Below, piece after piece: positions 34,707-44,095 of a stretch of DNA of 64,000 nucleotides. Each line of letters starts with the position of its first letter. The stretch's first letter is position 1. The DNA lies in contig JBBQWV010000014.1 of assembly GCA_038210275.1 (NCBI GenBank), positions 1 to 64,000 of the forward strand, read 5' to 3'. Source of the stretch: PALSA-1296 sp038210275. Its GTDB lineage: Bacteria > Bacteroidota > Ignavibacteria > Palsa-1295. The position numbers and the translations under genes are program-made. Under the pieces are notes generated by a model. That model was not told the DNA's origin. It was given only the letters and a program-made list of their open reading frames with translations, and did no database searches.

Positions 34707-35198
34707 TTAATTAACGTCACCAAAGAGAAGCTTATCACCGATCGGATAATAATGAAAACTTGCCATTTTTTTCTTGTTGCCTTTAATGAGATTGATCTGG
34801 TAATGCATCAATTGTCCCAAAGGAGTATCCTTGCTTTTAAAAACGGCAAAATATTCTTGATGCATTTCCGGATAATCAGTTAGCATCTTCTTAATTTTCT
34901 CCACAACATCATGGACGTGTTTTGCATCATCGGGATTAGTAAGTGAAGCGGCATGATTCCAATTCACAACTTTTCCGGTATCGCGGCAGGCAATTTCGGC
35001 AGCCGCGCTATCAAGATTTCCTGCAAGCGCGTATTTTTTCAAATTAGTAATATGCGCAAACATCTCATCCGAAATAGAATCGCGCACCATTTGAGAGAGC
35101 ATGACGACATCTTCGCGTGGCATTTTTCCCATTCCGCCTTGTGCGTAAAGAGTTGACGAAAGAAAAATTGCAGAGACAATAATAAATAAGTATTTCAT
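34707..35198 (-). CDS. small secreted protein, function unknown
   Basis: 163 residues from ATG 35198, chosen because it directly begins a good signal peptide (MKYLFIIVSAIFLSSTLYAQ). The frame extends upstream through a family A half-repeat (its ATG would add MTLYLNTI), which I regard as accidental. The mature part is helix-rich (MVRDSISDEMFAHITNLKKY, DAKHVHDVVEKIKKMLTDYP) with a C-terminal KMASFHYYPIGDKLLFGDVN. One Cys (in IACRDTG). No family recognised; periplasmic location inferred. Confidence 0.7.
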   Translation of the reverse strand: MKYLFIIVSAIFLSSTLYAQGGMGKMPREDVVMLSQMVRDSISDEMFAHITNLKKYALAGNLDSAAAEIACRDTGKVVNWNHAASLTNPDDAKHVHDVVEKIKKMLTDYPEMHQEYFAVFKSKDTPLGQLMHYQINLIKGNKKKMASFHYYPIGDKLLFGDVN

Positions 35199-35216
35199 AA
35201 TTGTGTTCAAGTAAAG

Positions 35217-35262
35217 TGTCATTGCGAGCTGGGCTTTAGCCCTGCGTGGCAATCTAAAAACT
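35217..35262 (+). repeat. family A half-unit (solo)
   Basis: tgtcattgcgagct, inner stem GGGC-TTTA-GCCC, then tgcgtggcaatct. Outer stem ATTGC/GCAAT. No facing half was found within 150 bases. It lies in the divergent spacer between the small secreted protein and the aldehyde dehydrogenase. Confidence 0.75.
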
Positions 35263-35393
35263 TGATCATTGGCAGTACGCTCAGGTTTAATAGATACCAA
35301 GCCAGTAATGATACGAATAATTGTAAATTTGATACGGCGACCTTTTCATATTTAATGAATGTTTCATCGCCTCAGAATAAGATAATGTTTTTT

Positions 35394-36878
35394 ATGACGC
35401 AAAAATTTCAAAATTATATAGATGGCGTTTGGTGTGACTCATCAAACGGACAAATTTTCGAGAATCGGAACCCTGCAAATTGGGACGATCTGATCGGTTC
35501 TTTTCCGCTTTCAACGACGGCAGATGTTGATAGAGCGGCGATTTCGGCGGCAGAAGCCTATAAGACATGGCGGCTTGTTCCTGCACCAACCCGCGGTGAT
35601 ATTTGCCGCCGCGCTGGAGATATCATGCTTCGCCGCAAAGATGAGATTGCCGCCATCATGACAAGGGAAATGGGAAAGACGCTAACCGAGACTCGTGGCG
35701 ATGTGCAAGAGGGAATTGATACAGCATTTTATTGTGCGACTGAAGGCAGAAGACTTTTTGGAATCAATACACCGAGTGAACTTCCGAATAAATTGAATCT
35801 TTCATTTCGCGTTCCAATAGGAGTATGTGGACTTATTACTCCATGGAATTTTCCTATGGCAATTCCGACATGGAATATTTTCCCCGGACTTGTTGCAGGA
35901 AATACGTTTATCTTTAAACCAGCCGAAGACACTCCGCATACGGCAAATATTCTAGTCGAGATCTTGATGGAAGCAGGTTTGCCAAAAGGAGTTCTTAATA
36001 TTGTGCATGGTGCTGGAGAAGTTGTAGGAGTAGCGATCACACAGCACCCACTGGTTCGCGCACTGAGTTTTACCGGTTCGACAAAAACCGGAGAGATCGT
36101 CGCACAAACTTGTGGCAAGAACACCAAACACGTCTGTCTCGAAATGGGTGGGAAGAATGCACAGATCGTGATGCCGGATGCCGATATGGAACTTGCAATT
36201 CATGGGGTGCTGTGGGGTGCATTTGGAACGACAGGTCAGCGCTGCACGGCAACGTCGCGCTTAATTTTGCATGAAGATATTCATGATACATTTATTGAGC
36301 AGCTTATTATTCGTGCGAAGGCATTAAAACTTGGTGATGGTTCTGTTGATGGAATAGAAGTAGGACCTATTATCAATAAAAAACAACACGAGAATATTGA
36401 ACGCTACGTTGCTATCGGTAAAAAAGAAGGAGCGATTTGCGTGCTTGGTGGTGAGAGAGCTGAAGAAGGTACATTGAAAAACGGCTGGTTCTATAAGCCA
36501 ACGATTTTTACTAATGTCCTTCCAAACTCAACGATTGCGCAGGAAGAAATTTTTGGTCCGGTGTTGTCGGTGATCAAATGTACTTCACTGGAAAATGCAA
36601 TTGAGATTTCCAATAGTGTGATCTACGGACTTTCTTCAAGTATTTATACTCGCGATATTAATGCTGCACTTGTTGCAGTCAGAGACATCGAAACGGGCAT
36701 TGCATATATCAACGCTCCGACTATCGGAGCTGAAGCGCACATGCCGTTCGGTGGCGTCAAAGCTACCGGCAACGGACACCGCGAAGGCGGCTGGACAGTC
36801 TTTGACTTCTATACAGAATGGAAGGCCGTATATATTGATTATTCAGGGCATTTGCAGCGGGCGCAGATAGATAATTAG
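35394..36878 (+). CDS. NAD(P)-dependent aldehyde dehydrogenase
   Basis: 494 residues from ATG 35394 (ATG 35385 is possible; a longer frame to 35262 runs into a repeat and is rejected). ALDH superfamily signatures: PWNFPMAIPTWN with the catalytic Asn, GNTFIFKPAEDTP, SFTGSTKTG for cofactor, LEMGGKNA with the general-base Glu, GQRCTATSR with the nucleophile Cys, and EEIFGPVLSV. GQRCTA is reminiscent of aminoadipate-semialdehyde/ALDH7-like or succinate-semialdehyde enzymes, but the substrate is undetermined. It is a single gene without metabolic neighbours. Confidence 0.93.
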   Translation: MTQKFQNYIDGVWCDSSNGQIFENRNPANWDDLIGSFPLSTTADVDRAAISAAEAYKTWRLVPAPTRGDICRRAGDIMLRRKDEIAAIMTREMGKTLTETRGDVQEGIDTAFYCATEGRRLFGINTPSELPNKLNLSFRVPIGVCGLITPWNFPMAIPTWNIFPGLVAGNTFIFKPAEDTPHTANILVEILMEAGLPKGVLNIVHGAGEVVGVAITQHPLVRALSFTGSTKTGEIVAQTCGKNTKHVCLEMGGKNAQIVMPDADMELAIHGVLWGAFGTTGQRCTATSRLILHEDIHDTFIEQLIIRAKALKLGDGSVDGIEVGPIINKKQHENIERYVAIGKKEGAICVLGGERAEEGTLKNGWFYKPTIFTNVLPNSTIAQEEIFGPVLSVIKCTSLENAIEISNSVIYGLSSSIYTRDINAALVAVRDIETGIAYINAPTIGAEAHMPFGGVKATGNGHREGGWTVFDFYTEWKAVYIDYSGHLQRAQIDN

Positions 36879-36980
36879 TGGTTTCTAACCTCATTCCGCA
36901 TTCTGACCGACCGCGCCCCACTCCAAAAATAGTACCTAATCTACGTACTTCCTACGTAACGGAGGGAGTGCCTGATCTGG

Positions 36981-36988
36981 TATTTTTG
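36981..36988 (+). promoter_or_regulatory. possible -7 element for the PD40 lipoprotein gene
   Basis: TATTTTTG matches TAnnTTTG and lies 44 bases before the ATG at 37032. No clear TTTG is found at the expected upstream spacing. Confidence 0.3.
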
Positions 36989-37031
36989 TATCTGAATTAA
37001 TTGTATTTCTCATAAACTTAACTCAGTTACA

Positions 37032-38051
37032 ATGACTAAAAAACTCATTCCCCTCTCCGCTTTGCTACTCGCAGGCGGAATGTTTCTGAACTCCTGCTCG
37101 AAGGACATGGATTCCCCGACAGCAATTATGCCGATGAAAACGACAATAAGTGCTGATGCACATCCTGCTATCACTTTCGTCGGAACCACGACAAGTCACA
37201 GCACGACATATAACACGATTGCCGTTATGGATTCTGACGGAACAGATCAGGCAAATGTTTACACTGCTGCCTCATCATCGACGATTCTCAATTGGCCAAC
37301 GTGGTCGGGCGATGGTAGCAATATCGCATTCAAAGATGGGAGCTACACATTAAAGAAAGTTGCAGTATCGGTTGTAAGCGGCAAAGCCGTTGGCGGTACC
37401 GTAACGACTCTCGTAACAACAAACACCGGATCACCGATTCTCTGTGCTGCCTACTCTCCATCAACTACAAGCTCAAGTATCGCTTATGGAACATATACGT
37501 CTTCATCATTGACATCTACAGTCTATACAATCCCTTCGTCCGGCGGAAGTGCAACACAGATCTATTCACTCACTGGATGCGGGATTTATGGAGTAACATG
37601 GAACCCGGATGCTTCAAAGATCGCAGTCTATTGTCGGTATTGGAAGCCCCGCAACGGGGGGACGCAAGATACTGTTGATTACACTTGTATCAAAATTCTT
37701 AATACAAGCGGTACATTGCTTGATAGCATCGGCATTGATAAAGCCAAAGGATTATTTGGCAGCTTTGAATGGTCGCGTACCGGTGCCGACAACTTCGCAT
37801 ATACAGCGATGAATGTCAGTTCCAACGGACTGGAATTCGTATCCGGGTCTGACAGTATCTATACTCAGGGCGCATCGGCATCATCCACTCCTACGTTTGT
37901 TACTACAGGCACATATCCCACTTGGTCACCTTCGAACTGGAAGTTGGCGTATCTGCCACATTCAGGCGGCGGCACGAAGTCGATCATCATCGCTTCGGGG
38001 ACGACAGCGACGATCTCAACTTCCGGCGGACACATGAACTGGAAAAGGTGA
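37032..38051 (+). CDS. TolB-like PD40 beta-propeller lipoprotein
   Basis: 339 residues. Lipobox FLNSC gives a lipid-modified Cys at about 22. Blades of the PD40/WD40-like type repeat: AVMDSDGTDQANVYT ... WPTWSGDGSNIAFKDG, then GVTWNPDASKIAVYCR, then FEWSRTGADNFAYT, and YPTWSPSNWKLAYLP. The mature protein is thus a Ser/Thr-rich propeller on a membrane anchor, periplasmic or surface-exposed. Not TolB itself, since the N-terminal TolB domain and Tol-Pal neighbours are missing. A terminator follows. Confidence 0.78.
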   Translation: MTKKLIPLSALLLAGGMFLNSCSKDMDSPTAIMPMKTTISADAHPAITFVGTTTSHSTTYNTIAVMDSDGTDQANVYTAASSSTILNWPTWSGDGSNIAFKDGSYTLKKVAVSVVSGKAVGGTVTTLVTTNTGSPILCAAYSPSTTSSSIAYGTYTSSSLTSTVYTIPSSGGSATQIYSLTGCGIYGVTWNPDASKIAVYCRYWKPRNGGTQDTVDYTCIKILNTSGTLLDSIGIDKAKGLFGSFEWSRTGADNFAYTAMNVSSNGLEFVSGSDSIYTQGASASSTPTFVTTGTYPTWSPSNWKLAYLPHSGGGTKSIIIASGTTATISTSGGHMNWKR

Positions 38052-38075
38052 GTATCTTGTTCAAATTTCGTCAAG

Positions 38076-38104
38076 AGGAGCAGCCTTTGGCTGCTCCTTT
38101 AGTA
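38076..38104 (+). terminator. rho-independent terminator after the PD40 lipoprotein
   Basis: aggagcagcc (38076-38085) pairs with ggctgctcct (38089-38098) around ttt; ttagtatttt follows. Confidence 0.8.
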
Positions 38105-38156
38105 TTTTCTGTATTTTACTTTCATGAGACAGTGAGTTGTTTCTCATTTCCCCATC

Positions 38157-39863
38157 ATGCAACTTAGATCTTATCTCCTTTTACTTTTAAGTTCGTCTTT
38201 CGCGCTGACATGCCGCCGCGCTGACCATGATACTTTCTCAACGAAAAACGAAGTTGTTGTTATGGGCGAAATGCTCATCGCAAATCCGAACATAGCAGAC
38301 GATATTAGTTCATATAATATTCATACTGAAGTTTGGCAAGGGCTGAACATGAAGCATCCAAAAACCGCCAATCTCATCCCTGTTCTGGCATCTCTACCTT
38401 CTCTAAGTGAAGATAAACTTACGTACACATATTTTTTGGATTTGAGAGCTAAGTGGTCCGACGATACTCCTGTAACAATTGAAGATGTGATATTTACTTT
38501 TAAATCGGTCACCAACCCATACGGACATTCCTTTATTCCTCTAGGTCGGTTTCTAGATCTCGATAGTGTTTGGTCTGAAAAACCCGGAGCAGTGTCATTT
38601 CATTTCACTAAGTTTAAATTCAATAGGTCGTATGACATTGCAGACGTTTTCATTCTCCCAAAACGTTATTTCGATTCTGCTGCAAACACGGATCATCTAA
38701 GCTGGCAGGAATTGCATGCGTCAAAGTCGAATCCTAAAGTCCGTAAAGCGGGAGAATTATTTTCACAGACCGACAAATCGAGAGAAACGAGCCTTCTTAT
38801 TGGTTCAGGTCCATATATTTTTACAAAGTTAGAATCTGAAAAAATAATCTTAACAAAAAATCCGCACTATTGGGCAGAGGGTATTCCGTGGCTCGAAGCA
38901 TACCCCGATCGCTTGGTTTTTCTTACATACTGGAATAGCTTTGCATCGATCACAGCCTTGAAGGGGCAGCAAATTGATCTTGTTCAAATTTCATCCGATG
39001 AATACCTAAGCCTATTAGACTCCGTTGGTAGCTTTGGTTCAAACATTTGCAAAGATATTATCTATGATGCGAATATTCATTGTATTGCCTGGAATACCGA
39101 TGGTCCGATTCTCTCATCTGTAAAAGTACGCAAAGCACTGACAATGTTACTCAATCGTGACATCATTATTTCGAAGATACTTCATGGAATGGCAAGAAAG
39201 ATAGAAGGTCCAGTTTCATTTGTTCAACCGGGATGGAATCCTAATTTGCATCAACCGGCTTTCGATCCTCATGCAGCAAAGGAATTGCTCAAGGAAGATG
39301 GCTGGACCGATTCTGATGGAGATGGAATACTTGATAAAGAGATAAATGGTGTAGTTCAACCGTTAACATTTTTATTTCTGGTAAATGGAAAATCGGAAGA
39401 GCTTCTTATTTTTATTGAAGAGTTAAGAAAAGCGGGTATCGAAGCACGACTTTCTCTCATGGAAACTTCGGTGATGTATCAAAATCTACGAAGGCGTAAT
39501 TTTGATGCTTGTCTGAATCGTTTAGATTTTGACCCGACCGAGCCCGATCTTTTTGAAGATTATCATTCTTCTCAAAGGTATTCAGGCGGTAGCAATATCT
39601 GTTGTTATACCAATTCCAAAGTAGATAGTTTAATAATCTCTGCTCGTATAGAGTTTGATCGTGATAAACGTCTTGCCCTGACGATGGAAATACAACGACT
39701 TATCGTCGAAGATCAACCGATGACTTATCTTTTTAGCACACCAAAAAAATTTGCTTGGGTAGATCGCTTTGATAATGTTCAGCGTTCTGCTTCGGCACCC
39801 TGGATCGATCCAAGATATTTTATCGTCCGAGGGTCTGGAATAATTCCTCTAAGTCATCTATAG
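38157..39863 (+). CDS. family 5 extracellular solute-binding protein (peptide-type)
   Basis: 568 residues. This is the SBP_bac_5 fold of oligopeptide/dipeptide/nickel-binding proteins: KWSDDTPVTIEDVIFTFKS, GSGPYIFTKLESEKIILTKNPHYW, VRKALTMLLNRDIII, and GWTDSDGDGILDKE. The signal peptide ends near SFALTCRR; the Cys may be lipidated although the box is not canonical. No permease or ATPase genes adjoin, so it may deliver ligand to a transporter encoded elsewhere, or act as a sensor. The regulator gene starts only 18 bases downstream, implying one transcript and a functional link. Confidence 0.88.
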   Translation: MQLRSYLLLLLSSSFALTCRRADHDTFSTKNEVVVMGEMLIANPNIADDISSYNIHTEVWQGLNMKHPKTANLIPVLASLPSLSEDKLTYTYFLDLRAKWSDDTPVTIEDVIFTFKSVTNPYGHSFIPLGRFLDLDSVWSEKPGAVSFHFTKFKFNRSYDIADVFILPKRYFDSAANTDHLSWQELHASKSNPKVRKAGELFSQTDKSRETSLLIGSGPYIFTKLESEKIILTKNPHYWAEGIPWLEAYPDRLVFLTYWNSFASITALKGQQIDLVQISSDEYLSLLDSVGSFGSNICKDIIYDANIHCIAWNTDGPILSSVKVRKALTMLLNRDIIISKILHGMARKIEGPVSFVQPGWNPNLHQPAFDPHAAKELLKEDGWTDSDGDGILDKEINGVVQPLTFLFLVNGKSEELLIFIEELRKAGIEARLSLMETSVMYQNLRRRNFDACLNRLDFDPTEPDLFEDYHSSQRYSGGSNICCYTNSKVDSLIISARIEFDRDKRLALTMEIQRLIVEDQPMTYLFSTPKKFAWVDRFDNVQRSASAPWIDPRYFIVRGSGIIPLSHL

Positions 39864-39881
39864 AATTCGATAAGATACCGT

Positions 39882-41525
39882 ATGCCCAACCTGGCTCATT
39901 TAGAAAAAAGAGCACTACAAGCTTTGAAACTGATCGGTACAAATCCCGATGATTCCCGGCAGATACTTAATGAAGTTATACAGGTCTTGGACAAATCTAT
40001 TGAGGATAACGCAAAAAAATCACCAATTTTTAAGATACTATCCTCTGGTTACAGAAGTCTTCTGATAATTCCTGATTTTTCTCCGTTTATTACTTTTGCC
40101 AATACCACAATTTCTATAGAAAATTCACCTGCGATAATCAACGATAGTCTCGAAATGTTATACGACTTATACTGTCTTGCAGACGATACAGGTAAAATCC
40201 CGCAGGCTTTGGAAATACTTGAGATTTTTGAAAAAATTCTTCTGATGCATTCTCAGTATAAGAGTTGGTGGCCTGATCTGTATCGTTTTTTTAGCAAAAG
40301 TTGGATACATCTTGGCCAGGAGAGTCGGGGGTATGAATATCTTATCAAAGCTTCATACGCTGCTGAGGAACTCAAGGATTATAATGCTTTGGCATCAATA
40401 AATGCGTCACTTTCTAATTATCACATTGGGAGAAATCAACTTGAGAAAGCCAAGGAATATGGTGAACGCTCAATGTCTTATTATCGAGCGAACCAAGGCA
40501 TTGTCGCATATGGGGAAACAGTATCAAACATGTATGGAACGCTAAATTCATTAGGGATAATCTACGCTAAGATCGGAATGAAGGATGAAGCAATTAAAAT
40601 ATTCGCAGAAGTTATTTCCTTCGGCGGATCTAAGTGGGGATCTTTGGCTCACATTAATATGGTAGAGTTATGGCCAAATGAAGCAGATTTTCTCATTGCT
40701 CTTAATCATTTGGAAAAAGCAGAAGCGCTGGCAGAAGAAATTAATTATTTTCTTGGAAAATATTCTGCAAAATTTGAGATGGCAAAGCTGTTTCACGCTC
40801 AAAAGCACTTACCGGAAGCGCGAAAAATTTTGATTGATTTATTTGCTACGGTACGTGATTTGATATATCCGGAATTAGAAGGAGAAATACTGGAGTTACT
40901 CTATCAGGTATATAAGTCAGAAAATGATTTTGAGAATGCCTTGAAGGCATACGAAGAATATTTTAGTCTTCAAAACAAAGCATACGAAGCAAAATCCAAA
41001 AAGCAAATTGAAGAGTTGGAAATTCGTTTCCAAGTATCACAAAAGGAAGCTGAATCAAAACTATTTCAATCGAGAACCGAGCATCTCCAAAAAGAACTAA
41101 AAGCAAATGAATCTCTGCTTATTAATCAAGCTACTCAACTCATCCACCAAACCGAACTCCTCGCAAAATTTCGCGATGAGATGCGCGAGATCGTTCGGCA
41201 AACATCCAGTCAGGACCCAACGATCAAAGCAATTAAAGAAAAGCTAAAAGAGCTTCCGTGCAAACAAATAGATTGGGAAAAATTTGAGACGGAATTCAAA
41301 GCGGTTCATCCGGAATTTGCGAAAAAACTCTATGAAAAATTTCCTGATCTTACGCCTACCGAAAATAAAATGTGTACTCTTCTTCGCCTCAATCTCAAAT
41401 CGCATGAGATCGCTCGGCTCTTTTGCCTTTCGGAGCGGAGCGTAGAAACACATCGGTTCAATATAAGGAAGAAAGTTGGTATTTCGCGTGAAGAGAATTT
41501 AGGTGGTTTTTTGAATGCGCTCTAG
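39882..41525 (+). CDS. TPR-coiled-coil-LuxR type transcription regulator
   Basis: 547 residues, no signal or membrane segment. Residues about 100-370 are TPR-like helical repeats (YEYLIKASYAAEELKDYNAL, LEKAKEYGERSMSYYRANQG, LGIIYAKIGMKDEAIKIFAE, FENALKAYEEYFSLQNKAYE). A coiled coil of about 80 residues follows (KQIEELEIRFQVSQKEAESK). The C-terminal 60 residues are a LuxR-type helix-turn-helix (LTPTENKMCTLLRLNLKSHE, ARLFCLSERSVETHRFNIRK). The architecture is known from Bacteroidota, usually with a membrane helix between TPR and coiled coil; that helix is absent here, so the sensor is cytoplasmic. Co-transcribed with the peptide-binding protein. Confidence 0.88.
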   Translation: MPNLAHLEKRALQALKLIGTNPDDSRQILNEVIQVLDKSIEDNAKKSPIFKILSSGYRSLLIIPDFSPFITFANTTISIENSPAIINDSLEMLYDLYCLADDTGKIPQALEILEIFEKILLMHSQYKSWWPDLYRFFSKSWIHLGQESRGYEYLIKASYAAEELKDYNALASINASLSNYHIGRNQLEKAKEYGERSMSYYRANQGIVAYGETVSNMYGTLNSLGIIYAKIGMKDEAIKIFAEVISFGGSKWGSLAHINMVELWPNEADFLIALNHLEKAEALAEEINYFLGKYSAKFEMAKLFHAQKHLPEARKILIDLFATVRDLIYPELEGEILELLYQVYKSENDFENALKAYEEYFSLQNKAYEAKSKKQIEELEIRFQVSQKEAESKLFQSRTEHLQKELKANESLLINQATQLIHQTELLAKFRDEMREIVRQTSSQDPTIKAIKEKLKELPCKQIDWEKFETEFKAVHPEFAKKLYEKFPDLTPTENKMCTLLRLNLKSHEIARLFCLSERSVETHRFNIRKKVGISREENLGGFLNAL

Positions 41526-41550
41526 TTCGGGTAGTTTGTAGCCCCTAAGT

Positions 41551-41623
41551 CTCTTCCACGACGAGAGGGGATTCCTTACATCGTTTTTCTCACTTCGTTC
41601 GAAAAATCTCCGTTCGGAATGAT
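41551..41623. repeat. fragment of a family B-like interspersed repeat
   Basis: Read on the minus strand, tcattccgaacggag ... cgaacgaagtgag ... aaggaatcccctctcg has the layout of the TCATTCTGAG...GAAGAATCCC element at 17293 with changed bases. It has only one arm. The spacer 41526-41743 shows no gene or clear promoter. Confidence 0.4.
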
Positions 41624-41743
41624 AATCAAACTGTGCCACTACCAAAGTTTATACGTACGAACGCTCCGACGCCCATTCGTGTTGCCGTATTTCTATAATA
41701 ATTTCAATAGTACCCCAACGAGACGAAATATAAAAAATACTCA

Positions 41744-42901
41744 ATGAATTTTCAACTTTCCGAAGATCATATTGCCATCCGCGATGCTGCCCGCGATTTT
41801 GCTCAGAATGAAATTGCCTCGTCGGCTGTGGAGCGCGACCTGACAGGTGAATTCCCTTATGAGATTATAAAAAAGCTCGGTGAACTTGGCTTTATGGGAA
41901 TGATGGTTGACCCCAAATGGGGCGGCTCAGGGCTTGATGCTGTGAGTTATGTGCTTGCAATGGAAGAAATTTCGAAGGTTGATGCAAGCTGTTCGGTCGT
42001 GATGTCAGTGAATAATTCACTGGTCTGTTGGGGGCTTGAAACTTACGGCACCGATGAACAGAAAGAGCGAATTCTAAAACCCCTTGCATCCGGACAGAAA
42101 CTTGGAGCATACTGCCTTTCAGAACCCGGAGTTGGAAGCGATGCAACTCAGCAAGCTACTACTGCCAAGCGCGACGGAAATGATTGGATCGTTGACGGAG
42201 CAAAGAATTGGATCACCAATGGGACAACTGCCGACTACTATATCGTCTTCGCGCAAAGTGATGCGACAAAAAAACATAAAGGCATCAGCGCTTTTATCTT
42301 AGAAAAAGGTATGCCCGGTTTTGAGTTCGGTTTAAAAGAAGATAAATTGGGTATCAGATCAAGCGATACGTGCTCTCTTTCATTCACCGGAGTTCGAGTA
42401 CCGGATGCAAATCGTCTGGGTGATGAAGGCACAGGTTTTAAGATCGCTATGGAATCGCTTAATGGGGGGAGAATTGGTATTGCTGCCCAAGCTCTCGGCA
42501 TTGCCAGCGGTGCTTATGAGAGGGCGGTAAAATATTCATTCGAGCGCCATGCGTTCGGGAAGCCGATCAATCAATTGCAGGCAATTCAGTTCAAGCTTGC
42601 TGATATGTGTGTCAAAATTGATGCGGCAAGACTGCTCATTCTTCGTGCTGCACGTTTGAAAGATAGCCACGAATCATATATCAAAGAAGCGGCAATGGCA
42701 AAGCTTTATGCTTCGACGATTGCCATGGAAGTTGCGAATCAGGCTATTCAAATTCACGGTGGGTATGGGTATGTCAGGGAGTATATTGTTGAAAGATCCT
42801 TGCGAGATGCGAAGATCACGGAGATCTATGAAGGCACTTCGGAGATACAACATATAGTCATCGCCAGACAGCTTTTGAAGGAATATGAACTCGTCTCTTA
42901 G
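41744..42901 (+). CDS. acyl-CoA dehydrogenase (short-chain/butyryl type)
   Basis: 385 residues, the usual length. It oxidises acyl-CoA to enoyl-CoA with FAD, passing electrons to ETF. Signatures: YCLSEPGVGSDATQQAT, WITNGTTADYYIVFAQ, QAIQIHGGYGYVREY and IYEGTSEIQHIVIARQLL with the catalytic Glu in IYEGTSE, as in short-chain and butyryl-CoA dehydrogenases. No ETF or thiolase genes adjoin. The organism probably degrades fatty or branched acids, but the substrate is not fixed by sequence. Confidence 0.93.
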   Translation: MNFQLSEDHIAIRDAARDFAQNEIASSAVERDLTGEFPYEIIKKLGELGFMGMMVDPKWGGSGLDAVSYVLAMEEISKVDASCSVVMSVNNSLVCWGLETYGTDEQKERILKPLASGQKLGAYCLSEPGVGSDATQQATTAKRDGNDWIVDGAKNWITNGTTADYYIVFAQSDATKKHKGISAFILEKGMPGFEFGLKEDKLGIRSSDTCSLSFTGVRVPDANRLGDEGTGFKIAMESLNGGRIGIAAQALGIASGAYERAVKYSFERHAFGKPINQLQAIQFKLADMCVKIDAARLLILRAARLKDSHESYIKEAAMAKLYASTIAMEVANQAIQIHGGYGYVREYIVERSLRDAKITEIYEGTSEIQHIVIARQLLKEYELVS

Positions 42902-42911
42902 ATTATGGACG

Positions 42912-42919
42912 TATATTTG
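42912..42919 (+). promoter_or_regulatory. possible -7 element for the outer-membrane protein trio
   Basis: TATATTTG is an exact TAnnTTTG match 36 bases before the ATG at 42955. The upstream partner is not clear. Confidence 0.3.
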
Positions 42920-42954
42920 CTATAAGTTTATTCATCTTTTTATTACGTTTACCC

Positions 42955-43497
42955 ATGAAAACACGACACTTCGCATCATTTCTCTTGATTCTATTGGTTT
43001 CCGGTACGATCTTTTTTGCACGAACAGGTTACGCTCAACGTGCGACGGCAAAAAATAACGACATATCCGTTGACTTTATTGATTACCTTGTTAATAATAC
43101 ATTTCACTTGCAATATGAATGGAAATTGACTTCCACTTCAAGTTTCCTTGTAAGATTAGCGTATGTGACGAAGAGTGAGAATCCAGGTCCGACTACTGCT
43201 CTTGGAGCCGGCGCTGCATGGCGTTTGTACATTATTGATAGCCGTGCGCTGCAAGGTTTTAGTGTAGCTCCGGCTGTTGATCTCTTTTTCTTTAAAAATA
43301 CACCGCTTGGTAAAAGCAATATTTTGTTCTCTGTTGGCGCAGACGGAGGGTACAAGTTTTTCTTCGATCAGATCACTCTCGAACCGACACTCGGTGTGAG
43401 GATCGGTTTTGCTCCTGGAAATAACCTTCCGCCGGGCGAGAGTAATTTTACCGGTTTATATGTGGTGCCATCGATCTATCTTGGCTACGCTTGGTAG
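42955..43497 (+). CDS. predicted small outer-membrane beta-barrel protein 1
   Basis: 180 residues. The signal peptide (MKTRHFASFLLILLVSGTIF...YAQ) is followed by alternating hydrophobic strands (FHLQYEWKLTSTSSFLVRLAY, LGAGAAWRLYII, GFSVAPAVDLFFF, NILFSVGADGGYKFFF, LEPTLGVRIGFAP). It ends YLGYAW with a terminal aromatic residue, as in barrel proteins inserted by BamA. It is first of three adjacent proteins of similar style; its stop overlaps the open frame of the next. Function unknown. Confidence 0.72.
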   Translation: MKTRHFASFLLILLVSGTIFFARTGYAQRATAKNNDISVDFIDYLVNNTFHLQYEWKLTSTSSFLVRLAYVTKSENPGPTTALGAGAAWRLYIIDSRALQGFSVAPAVDLFFFKNTPLGKSNILFSVGADGGYKFFFDQITLEPTLGVRIGFAPGNNLPPGESNFTGLYVVPSIYLGYAW

Positions 43498-43529
43498 TTA
43501 CGGGCGGCGAGAAGTTTAGCATCATTGAA

Positions 43530-44093
43530 ATGATGAATCGAATAACTCTTTGGCGTTCGAAGCATAAGATTCTGATATTGGTGCTTTTGGTGATTTCCAT
43601 TTTTTCTCAAAGTGGAGAATGTCAAACGCCGGCTGATTCAGTGCAACTTGATAGCAGCCGTCAATTTCATGAACGGCGTGGGGCAGGTGGTTTTGAAGCC
43701 GGGAATTCATGGCGCAGCGATGGCTTTCACGGTATATTCTTTCACCTTTTTTACGAGGCTGAAATTGGTAAGGCGTTCTTGAATGCCGGAGCGTTTTCCT
43801 ATCAGAAGATAAATGATGGCTTTGGCTTTGATTTTCGCTTGAGGATGCCGTACCTGTTTTATCCCAGCGGAAGTCATACGAATTTTTCACCGCTTGTCGG
43901 AGTTAGTTTTACCGTCTGGCCGGTTTACAAGCCGACAGTTTCAGTCGGGATTCCGTTCGGCTTGGAATATGAATTCCTGATTGATAATTTTCCGAATATT
44001 TCTGTGAGCGCGAACGCATCTCCACTCATCAATTTGAGTAGTGAAAAGAACACTGTCATCTTTGATCTTCGATTAGGAATACGATTCGACTGA
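43530..44093 (+). CDS. predicted outer-membrane beta-barrel protein 2
   Basis: 187 residues from ATG 43530 (ATG 43533 equally possible). Signal peptide KILILVLLVISIFSQSGECQ. The body has barrel-like strands (GIFFHLFYEAEIGKAFLNAG, GFGFDFRLRMPYLFYPSG, SPLVGVSFTVWPVYKP, SVGIPFGLEYEFLI) and closes VIFDLRLGIRFD. The frame remains open upstream to 43491, overlapping the previous gene, but without a signal-compatible start. Probably in one operon with the proteins on both sides. Confidence 0.7.
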   Translation: MMNRITLWRSKHKILILVLLVISIFSQSGECQTPADSVQLDSSRQFHERRGAGGFEAGNSWRSDGFHGIFFHLFYEAEIGKAFLNAGAFSYQKINDGFGFDFRLRMPYLFYPSGSHTNFSPLVGVSFTVWPVYKPTVSVGIPFGLEYEFLIDNFPNISVSANASPLINLSSEKNTVIFDLRLGIRFD

Positions 44094-44095
44094 TT

